A stretch of 6,644 nucleotides of DNA from an uncultured Fretibacterium sp. (GTDB lineage Bacteria > Synergistota > Synergistia > Synergistales > Aminobacteriaceae): contig CALBPU010000006.1 of assembly GCA_937899395.1 (NCBI GenBank), positions 1-6,644 of the forward strand, read 5' to 3'. Positions 1 through 6,284 of the stretch are shown here, in pieces. The notes under the pieces are model-generated. The model worked only from the letters and a program-made list of their open reading frames with translations, ran no database searches and was not told where the DNA came from. Every line of letters starts with the position of its first letter. The first letter of the stretch is position 1. Both the position numbers and the translations under genes were made by a program.

Positions 1-2
1 TA

Positions 3-1880
3 TTTATACTGAAACTCGTTGACGCTGACGGGAGATCGGTAAGAAGAAAATTCTCAATAACGGTTCCCGACGGTTTGCCGGGAGGTTCTGAAGATGTTCA
101 GGCGAAGTATACAGACCCTGTAATTAAAGGGGATTTTGCTGACGGAATTATGGGCAATAAATATACCGGGTCTGTTATGGCAAGTGAGGGCACCCCTCCA
201 TATTCGTGGAGTGTTGTGAATGGAGAACTCCCTTCAGGTATGACGCTGACGAGTTCAGACGAAACGGGGAAATATGCCCAAATTAGCTGGACACCTCAGT
301 TAGGCGGACAGTACTATTCGTTTACTCTGAGAGTTACTGATTCTGAAGGTAACACGGGGGCAAAAACATTTTTACTCAAGATTATTCAACCTCTCACAAT
401 AAGCGGAAAACTTACTAATGTTGCAGTTAATAACAGTTGCACGGAAAATGTAAGAGTTTACGGCGGTAAAGAACCATATAAATGGTCAGTAAGTTCGGGC
501 AAACTTCCAAACGGTCTGGGAATCAAAGCGTCAGGAGATTTAGGAGTAGTATCAGGAACTCCTAAAGAATCAGGACAATATACATTCACTCTGAACGTTA
601 CTGACAGCAATGGAATGACAGCCTCTAAGACTGTAAATATGACAGTAACTAGACCGGCAATAACTGGAATGTTATCGAATGCTATCGTGAAGACCGAATG
701 TTCAAATATAATAAGAGCTATGGGAGGAACCGAACCTTATGTTTGGTCAATAAGTAGTGGAAAACTTCCCGATGGCCTTAATTTGAAAGTATTGGGAGAT
801 GCTTCGGCAGATATTTCAGGAATACCTACGAAAAAAGGAACGTATAAATTCACAATCAAGGCTACAGATAAAAACAATGTATCCGTAACAAAGTCATACA
901 CCATGAAGATAACACAGACTGCAATTTCTGGTAAGTTATCAAACGGGGTTATCAATGCTGAGTATTACGGTACGTTAATAGCTAGTCAAGGAACTCCAGA
1001 TTATACATGGTCAATAAGTAAGGGAACATTACCTAACGGCCTGAAAATTAATTCCTCAAACGGCAAGATTACGGGTAAGCCAACTAAAGCTGGAACGTTC
1101 AATTTCACGGTTAAGGTAGCTGATAAAAATGGCGTTGCTTCATCTAAGGCTTATACTGTTACGATTACTCAAACCACTCTCAGCGGAACGATCCCTGCAA
1201 ACGGTGTACGTAAAGTCTCATATGCTGCTACCCAAAAAGCTACTGGTGGAACAAGTCCTTATACATGGTCAATAAGCAAGGGAACATTACCTAACGGACT
1301 GAAGATTAATACCTCCAACGGCAAGATTACGGGTAAGCCAACTAAAGCTGGAACATTCAGTTTCACGGTTAAGGTAGCTGATAAAAATGGCGTTGCTTCA
1401 TCTAAGGCTTTTAAGGTTCAAATAATTGATTCTACTCAACAAAAAGCTGAGACAAGCAAACAGAATCCAATATCTCAGAATAATACGGATATGATAGAAA
1501 CGCTTAACACACCAATTACGAACGAAACAATAAAAACACAAACGATAATGGACAACGACAATGTTAATGGTGTTATTGTTCCTGCGACACTTAATGTAGC
1601 AAGCCATGACATTGTCGAAGCCTACGAGGGTAAAGACAGCGATCTTGTGAAAGTCAATGCGAATAAAGATTTGACATTTGTTATGGGCGAATGGGGTGTT
1701 GAAGTCTCATATTTAACAGTTTACGTTGATGATAAAGCCATGAATGACTTAACTGTCAGTGATGGGCGTTTCTCTTTACCTGCGGAGATGGTGAACGGAG
1801 ATTTCAAAGTCTGTGTTAAAGCAAAGATTAATGAAGGCCTTGAAATTGAAACTGAGGAAATTTTTGTGATTGCCGAGTAA
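3..1880 (+). CDS. Surface/secreted protein with tandem Ig-like (He_PIG-type) repeats, 5'-truncated
   Basis: The frame is open from the left edge of the window, so the true start lies upstream. A TTG at 75 can be read as a start, but the 24 codons before it encode the end of another repeat (FILKLVDADG, then FSITV). Five complete repeats of about 85-90 residues follow, at 123-392, 393-656, 657-920, 921-1175 and 1176-1433. Each carries the pattern GG-x-x-PY-x-WS-(I/V), LP-x-G(L/M), a G-x-(I/V)-(S/T)-G-x-P-like turn, F-T-(L/I/V) and D-x-(N/E)-G, typical of putative Ig domains of the He_PIG family in bacterial surface proteins. After the repeats comes a Gln/Asn/Thr-rich linker (about 1434-1560) and a final region of about 105 residues that I do not recognise, ending in EEIFVIAE. 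No LPXTG motif, terminal membrane segment or other anchor is visible. The likely role is adhesion or cell-surface structure, inferred from the domain type only. Signal peptide and any enzymatic domain would be upstream of the window. Confidence 0.85.
   Translation, partial: FILKLVDADGRSVRRKFSITVPDGLPGGSEDVQAKYTDPVIKGDFADGIMGNKYTGSVMASEGTPPYSWSVVNGELPSGMTLTSSDETGKYAQISWTPQLGGQYYSFTLRVTDSEGNTGAKTFLLKIIQPLTISGKLTNVAVNNSCTENVRVYGGKEPYKWSVSSGKLPNGLGIKASGDLGVVSGTPKESGQYTFTLNVTDSNGMTASKTVNMTVTRPAITGMLSNAIVKTECSNIIRAMGGTEPYVWSISSGKLPDGLNLKVLGDASADISGIPTKKGTYKFTIKATDKNNVSVTKSYTMKITQTAISGKLSNGVINAEYYGTLIASQGTPDYTWSISKGTLPNGLKINSSNGKITGKPTKAGTFNFTVKVADKNGVASSKAYTVTITQTTLSGTIPANGVRKVSYAATQKATGGTSPYTWSISKGTLPNGLKINTSNGKITGKPTKAGTFSFTVKVADKNGVASSKAFKVQIIDSTQQKAETSKQNPISQNNTDMIETLNTPITNETIKTQTIMDNDNVNGVIVPATLNVASHDIVEAYEGKDSDLVKVNANKDLTFVMGEWGVEVSYLTVYVDDKAMNDLTVSDGRFSLPAEMVNGDFKVCVKAKINEGLEIETEEIFVIAE
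123..1433 (+). repeat. Array of five Ig-like domain repeats in coding sequence
   Basis: Five tandem units of 85 to 90 codons encode one Ig-like fold each. They are clearly homologous at the protein level. Repeats 1 to 3 have diverged strongly in DNA sequence, while 4 and 5 are nearly the same. The column that holds Tyr in repeats 1, 4 and 5 (GNKYTG, AEYYGT, KVSYAA) holds Cys in repeats 2 and 3 (codons 438-440 and 699-701). Confidence 0.8.
1001..1410 (+). repeat. Near-identical direct repeat pair (1001-1152 and 1259-1410)
   Basis: The 152 bases at 1001-1152 recur at 1259-1410, offset by 258 bases (86 codons). By eye I count 7 mismatches, about 95% identity. They encode the WSISKGTLPNGLKIN to VASSKA part of Ig repeats 4 and 5. 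The intervening bases, coding for the first strands of repeat 5, are much less similar. The pair points to recent duplication or gene conversion within the array. Confidence 0.9.
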
Positions 1881-1900
1881 GTCCGGATAATTTATTCTTG

Positions 1901-1930
1901 TCTCCCCTGCGAAGGGGAGATTTCTCTTTA
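1901..1930 (+). terminator. GC-rich hairpin, probable terminator after the surface-protein gene
   Basis: TCTCCCC (1901-1907) pairs perfectly with GGGGAGA (1914-1920) around the loop TGCGAA, 20 bases after the stop codon. It is followed by the pyrimidine-rich TTTCTCTTTA. The U-tract is imperfect, so termination is likely but not certain. The core 1903-1919 is identical to 6489-6505 inside the citG-like gene, so this may be a remnant or short copy of a dispersed palindromic repeat that now serves as terminator. Confidence 0.6.
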
Positions 1931-1943
1931 TCTATAGAAGATC

Positions 1944-2001
1944 TGTTATTTTTTAACATAATTTTTTCAGATTACTATGTTATTAAGTTCTCAAATGTTA
2001 T
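1944..2001 (+). promoter_or_regulatory. Possible operator: TGTTAT inverted and direct repeats
   Basis: TGTTA (1944-1948) faces TAACA (1954-1958). TAACATA (1954-1960) faces TATGTTA (1976-1982) across 15 bases. ATGTTAT occurs at 1977-1983 and again at 1995-2001, the latter overlapping the -10 element. Repeated half-sites overlapping a promoter ahead of an efflux operon would suit a local repressor of the TetR or MarR type, but no regulator gene is in the window. The stretch is very AT-rich, so chance repeats are possible. Confidence 0.3.
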
Positions 2002-2004
2002 AAT
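1996..2004 (+). promoter_or_regulatory. Extended -10 promoter for the efflux genes
   Basis: TGT followed by a consensus TATAAT (1999-2004) forms an extended -10 element. No good -35 hexamer lies 16-18 bases upstream (the sequence there is TATGTT-like), which extended -10 promoters can tolerate. Tracts of T at 1949-1954 and 1962-1967 lie upstream. Transcription would begin near 2011, giving a leader of about 44 bases before the adaptor start codon. Confidence 0.5.
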
Positions 2005-2038
2005 GCTCATTTGCTTATATAATTAAAATTTTTATGTT

Positions 2039-2044
2039 GAGGTG
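2039..2044 (+). promoter_or_regulatory. Ribosome binding site of the adaptor gene
   Basis: GAGGTG matches the Shine-Dalgarno core and lies 10 bases before ATG 2055. An upstream in-frame ATG at 2034 is closed after three codons by TGA at 2043, so 2055 is the first usable start. Confidence 0.6.
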
Positions 2045-2054
2045 ATAGTGTTTA

Positions 2055-3158
2055 ATGCTCAAATTTTTTACACGGATCAGGATGTTATTATGGGTTTTAG
2101 TTTTAGTCGGAGTAGGTTTCCTAGTTAGTACACAAGTTCAGGCGAAACTGAAACAGGACGCTGCCAATTTACGTTCCCTCGAACAACAGGAAGTTACTCA
2201 ATATCCCGTTGAGACGGAATTATTAACAACATCGAATTGGGAAACATGGAGAAGTTATTACGGTCAAGCAAAAAGTGCCCACACCCAAAATATTACGACA
2301 TTTGAACGTGAAATAGTTAAAAGTGTCAATGTTGACGTAGGAAGCCCTGTTAAAGCAGGACAGACAGTTATAACTTTACAGGTTGCAGCAAGAGGAGCGC
2401 AAGTTCAGTCAGGAAAATCGGCTTATGATGAAGCGAAACTGAATTATGACAGGCTGAAAAAATTAAATGCTAAAGGCGGAATTTCTCAGAGTGAAGTTGA
2501 TTCGGCTTATGCAAGAATGAAAACTGCCGAAGCTGCTTTAAGGTCATCACAATCAACGTTACAAAGAACTTCATTAAAAGCAACTATAGACGGAATTGTC
2601 AGTGCAAGGAATGTTGAACCGGGTGAAGTTGCCGAAGCCGGAATGCCTTTGATTTCAATCGTTGATCCTAAGGAAATGGAAGCCGAATTAATGGTGTCGA
2701 AAAAGGACATCATGAAAATTAACAAAAGTACTCCAGTTGAAATTTACGTTGATGGTCAAAAGCATATCGGTTGGGTTAAACGTACAAGTCCCGAAGCTCA
2801 ATCCGGTTCAGGCTTATATCCTGTTGTAGTAGGACTTCCTGAAAATTCAGGAATTTTGCCGGGAACTTATGTTGAAGGACGTTTTTTGGTTAACAGAGAG
2901 TTAAACGTCGTCGTAATTCCTTCAAACGTCGTAATTTACAGAGGCAATACTCAGTCTGTTTATGTTGCTAATGGGAGCAAAGCAAAATTAACGGCGATTA
3001 CTACAGGTGAAGGTCGTGAAGGAAGAGTAATTGTAACATCAGGATTGAAACCGGGCGATTATTTAATCACTAGCGGAAACAGAGTTCTTTATGACGGAGC
3101 CGAAATAATCCGCAGCGTCGGTTTAGCAGGAAAAAATAATAATTCAAACGAAGGTTAA
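2055..3158 (+). CDS. RND efflux periplasmic adaptor (HlyD/AcrA-type membrane-fusion protein)
   Basis: At 367 residues this is the usual size for an RND adaptor. It would sit in the periplasm, joining the inner-membrane pump to an outer-membrane channel. Residues 10-30 form a hydrophobic N-terminal segment ending in TQVQA, which is either an uncleaved anchor or a signal peptide; there is no lipobox Cys. The two halves of the lipoyl-like domain are at about 83-110 (VDVGSPVKAGQ) and 172-203 (ATIDGIVSARNVEPGEV). They enclose a short alpha-hairpin (112-170). Its tip contains R133, L137 and S144, with the spacing of the RLS motif that docks AcrA to TolC. A beta-barrel (about 205-280) and membrane-proximal domain (about 283-355) follow, and the tail is Asn-rich (NNNSNEG). 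The RND gene starts 6 bases downstream, so the pair is an operon. The substrate cannot be told from the sequence. Confidence 0.92.
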   Translation: MLKFFTRIRMLLWVLVLVGVGFLVSTQVQAKLKQDAANLRSLEQQEVTQYPVETELLTTSNWETWRSYYGQAKSAHTQNITTFEREIVKSVNVDVGSPVKAGQTVITLQVAARGAQVQSGKSAYDEAKLNYDRLKKLNAKGGISQSEVDSAYARMKTAEAALRSSQSTLQRTSLKATIDGIVSARNVEPGEVAEAGMPLISIVDPKEMEAELMVSKKDIMKINKSTPVEIYVDGQKHIGWVKRTSPEAQSGSGLYPVVVGLPENSGILPGTYVEGRFLVNRELNVVVIPSNVVIYRGNTQSVYVANGSKAKLTAITTGEGREGRVIVTSGLKPGDYLITSGNRVLYDGAEIIRSVGLAGKNNNSNEG

Positions 3159-3164
3159 GTTTAT

Positions 3165-6100
3165 ATGCGAGGTTTTATAAAATTTTGTATCACTCACCCT
3201 GTATTTACGGGGTGTTCTGTTATTATATGGATATTGCTGGGAATTTCAAGTTATTTCACATTGGGCGTTACTTTATATCCTGATGTCGAATTGCCTTTTG
3301 TCTTAGTCAGAACAACTTATACAGGAGCAGGCCCTAACGAAATCGAACAATTAATCAGCAAACCTTTAGAGGACGCTTTAGCAGACCTTGAAAACCTAAA
3401 ATCAATCACGACATATTCTCTTGAAGGTGTTTCAATGGTAGCGGTCGAAATGGAAGCAGGAACAAATCCCGACTTAGCATTAGTTGACGTGAACAACAAA
3501 GTCAAAGCCAAAGTTCCTGATTTACCAGATGATGCCGATGAGCCTGTATCGAGCAAATTTGACATCAGCGCACAGCCGTTCTTAATCGTTTCATTCAGTT
3601 CGGAAATGCCCGAAAAAACTGCGAAAAAAATGATTGAGGACAGAATACAGCCTGTTGTAGCACGTGTCGAAGGAGTCGGACGTGTTGATGTTACAGGAGG
3701 AAGAGACAGGGAAATTCACATAAATTTAGATCCGGCAGCATTGAGCGATTACGGGATAAATTATATGCAAGTCTGTAACGTCGTTGCAGCTAACAACGAA
3801 ACAACTCCTTCAGGTTACATAACTCAAAGGAAAGATGAAGTTTCTTTGCGTTTAATGGGCGAATTTAACGATGTTGAACAGCTCGAAAATATTTTAATCC
3901 CTACTCCAGCAGGACAACCTGTAAGACTTTCAATGCTAGGAGAAGTTGTCGACGGTGAAGAAGATCAGCGAAGTATGGCAAGAGCTGACGGGCACCCTGT
4001 CGTTCAACTCCGAATAAGCCCTCGTTCAAACGCTGACGTTGTTGAAGCAGGACGACAGATTAAACGATTAATGGAACGTACAATGAGAGGTTTTCCTGAT
4101 TTCAAATATGAATATACTTATGATGATACCAAATTTGTTGAGAGCGCAGTTAAGAACATCATCAGAGATACGGCAATCGGAATTGCTTTAACGGCTCTTG
4201 TAATATATTTGTTCTTAGGAAGATTTTCAGCTACATTCATAGTTGCGTTCTCAATGCCCGTAGCTTTTGCAGCGACGTTCGTTCCGTTACAAATTCACGG
4301 CTATACTTTGAATTTAATGAGTACATTAGGCTTGGCTCTTTCAATGGGAACGTTGGTTATGAACGCTATCTTAATCATTCAGAATATTTACCGTTTCAGA
4401 GACATAGGCTATGAACCTTTTGCTGCTGCTGAAGAAGGAACTGTTGAAATTTCAATGTCCGTTTTAGCAGGAGTTTTAACGAATTTAGGAGTGTTTATGC
4501 CGGTTGCTTTGATGTCTACGATTGCAGGACAGTTTCTGAAGCCTTATGCCGTAACAATCGTCTATGCTACTGCGTTTTCATTATGGGTAACTATGGCTGT
4601 AACTCCGTGTCTTGCAGCTCGAATTAAGAAGCAAAAAGGAGACACGGGCGAATTGCCTTTAATCGGTAAAATTTTAACGGGCTGGTGGAATTGGATATTC
4701 GACGGTTTCAGGGATTTATTCTTCATAATTCTTCATTTAGCGATGAAATTCCCGTTTACTACGGTTTTATTTACGATATTGGCTACTTACGGCTCATTGA
4801 AACTGGGCGGATTTTTGGGCACTCAATTTACCCCTTCAATGGACGACGGAACAGTCAGAATTACATTGACGCTCGATAACAATTCATCAATTCACAGGAC
4901 AGCCGACCTTGTTTATGAAGTAGAGGATTATATTAACTCAATTCCGGAACGAAAATATATTCGTAACGTTGTTTCAACCGTAGCAAGCTCAATGAGAAGT
5001 CAATCAATCAGTGAGGCTCAAATAGCTCTCTACATGAACGATGATCCTGACAGACCTTCAACCGAAGATATTGCAGACAAAATCAGACCTTATCTTAACA
5101 AATTACCGGGAGTTCAAATATCTATCGCAGCGACACGTTCAGGTTTCGGAAATCCTATTGAAATTCAGGTTAAAGGGCAGGATTTAGACGTGTTGTATAA
5201 CTTTGCCGAAGAAATTCGTTCCAGAGGCAGGAGCATTCCCGGAGTTCGAGATTTAACAACAGGAATGGAAATGGGGAAACCGGAATTGCAAATTCAGCCT
5301 ATAAGGTGGAGGCTTGCTCCGTTAGGACTTAATATTTCGGACTTAGCAGGAATTGTCAGAGGATATTTAATCGGACGTGATGCAGGAAAATTCCGTCAGG
5401 GCGGTTATGAATACGACATCAAAGCCAGAATCAGCCGTGAAAAAGCAAGCGATATTTTTACTGCTCATGAATTACCAATAATGACATCATACGGGTTAGT
5501 GCCTCTTGATGAAATATCAAATATTTCATGGAGCGATTCACCGACTGAAATTCAGCGTGTCGAACGTGAAAGAGCTGTCGTAGTTACAGGAAAAGTTCGT
5601 TACATAACGTCAGGTGAAGGCAATGCTAAAATGCGTGAGCTTATAAACTCGATGGAAATTCCAGAAGGAGTTACGATTAATTTCGGCGGTGAACAAGAGG
5701 ACATGGCCGAGAACTTCATCGAACTTATACGAACGATGATTATCGCAATCGTTATAACATACTTAGTTGTTGCGGCAATCCTTGAGAGTTGGTGGTACAG
5801 CGTGATTATTCTTGCAACTGTTCCAATGGCAGCTATAGGAGTTATTCCTGCGATGTTGATTTCAAACGTTAATATTTCGATTTTCGCGTTAATCGGAATG
5901 ATTATGTTAGTCGGAATGGTCGTTAATAACGCTATCGTTGTAATTGATTACGCTGAAGTTTTGAGATTAAAAGGAACTCACCCTTATGAAGCAGTTGAAG
6001 AGGCTTGCCACGTTAGATTTAAGTCGTTGTTAATGGCTGTCGTAACGTCGGTAGTGTCGTTAGTGCCGTTGCTTTCAACTGGAAGAGGCTCCGAAATGAA

Positions 6101-6284
6101 GCGTCCTATAGCAGTTGTAGCAATCGGAGGATTAATCGCCGGAGGAATGTTGGCTATGTTATCAATTCCGGCTGCTTATAAATGTTTATGGAGAGTTCGT
6201 TTGTTATGGGCAAAATTTAGAGGCAGGGAATACGGCGACGATTTTGATAACGACGACGACGATGACGAAAATGATGACGAGTAA
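3165..6284 (+). CDS. RND-family efflux permease (AcrB/HAE-1-like), altered TM4 proton site
   Basis: This is a 1039-residue inner-membrane pump of normal family length. TM1 (about 8-34) leads into YPDVELPFV and the TYTGAGPNEIEQLI signature of the porter domain. TM2-TM6 lie at about 337-485 and end in VTPCLAARI. TM7 (527-547) precedes the second porter half, and TM8-TM12 lie at about 855-1003. The oddity is TM4: the segment aligned with LVDDAIVV of AcrB reads LVMNAILI, so the D407/D408 positions are M399 and N400. In TM10 the AcrB K940 position is N921 (VVNNAIVVIDY), common in relatives; R951 appears to match AcrB R971, and A958 the T978 position. The C-terminus is an acidic cytoplasmic tail, with 14 Asp/Glu among its last 19 residues. 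The start follows GAAGG (3150-3154) by 10 bases. It surely forms a trimer with the adaptor encoded upstream. Substrate is unknown, and coupling to protons is in doubt. Confidence 0.93.
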   Translation: MRGFIKFCITHPVFTGCSVIIWILLGISSYFTLGVTLYPDVELPFVLVRTTYTGAGPNEIEQLISKPLEDALADLENLKSITTYSLEGVSMVAVEMEAGTNPDLALVDVNNKVKAKVPDLPDDADEPVSSKFDISAQPFLIVSFSSEMPEKTAKKMIEDRIQPVVARVEGVGRVDVTGGRDREIHINLDPAALSDYGINYMQVCNVVAANNETTPSGYITQRKDEVSLRLMGEFNDVEQLENILIPTPAGQPVRLSMLGEVVDGEEDQRSMARADGHPVVQLRISPRSNADVVEAGRQIKRLMERTMRGFPDFKYEYTYDDTKFVESAVKNIIRDTAIGIALTALVIYLFLGRFSATFIVAFSMPVAFAATFVPLQIHGYTLNLMSTLGLALSMGTLVMNAILIIQNIYRFRDIGYEPFAAAEEGTVEISMSVLAGVLTNLGVFMPVALMSTIAGQFLKPYAVTIVYATAFSLWVTMAVTPCLAARIKKQKGDTGELPLIGKILTGWWNWIFDGFRDLFFIILHLAMKFPFTTVLFTILATYGSLKLGGFLGTQFTPSMDDGTVRITLTLDNNSSIHRTADLVYEVEDYINSIPERKYIRNVVSTVASSMRSQSISEAQIALYMNDDPDRPSTEDIADKIRPYLNKLPGVQISIAATRSGFGNPIEIQVKGQDLDVLYNFAEEIRSRGRSIPGVRDLTTGMEMGKPELQIQPIRWRLAPLGLNISDLAGIVRGYLIGRDAGKFRQGGYEYDIKARISREKASDIFTAHELPIMTSYGLVPLDEISNISWSDSPTEIQRVERERAVVVTGKVRYITSGEGNAKMRELINSMEIPEGVTINFGGEQEDMAENFIELIRTMIIAIVITYLVVAAILESWWYSVIILATVPMAAIGVIPAMLISNVNISIFALIGMIMLVGMVVNNAIVVIDYAEVLRLKGTHPYEAVEEACHVRFKSLLMAVVTSVVSLVPLLSTGRGSEMKRPIAVVAIGGLIAGGMLAMLSIPAAYKCLWRVRLLWAKFRGREYGDDFDNDDDDDENDDE

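Noticed and set aside
75..77. TTG at 75 as the start codon of the surface protein
   Set aside because: The same frame is open to the left edge, and its codons encode the end of another Ig-like repeat, so the gene starts upstream of the window.
20..251. Shared TGACGCTGACG at about 19-29 and 241-251
   Set aside because: Eleven bases in coding sequence, read as different codons in unrelated contexts; consistent with chance.
737..955. Minus-strand frame opposite the Ig repeats, and similar ones at 1398-1607, 2507-2725 and 3317-3565
   Set aside because: All are antisense to genes with clear homology and have no supporting start signals; treated as shadows.
123..1433. CRISPR array or noncoding satellite
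   Set aside because: The periodicity is about 260 bases, in frame, and reflects homologous protein domains; there are no short identical repeats with unique spacers.
2018..2023. Second TATAAT hexamer as an alternative -10 element
   Set aside because: It has no TG extension and no -35 hexamer at the right distance, and sits in a uniformly AT-rich stretch; the element at 1999-2004 is better.
4685..4879. Second plus-strand frame inside the RND gene
   Set aside because: It is fully within well-conserved RND coding sequence in another frame and shows no recognisable protein features.
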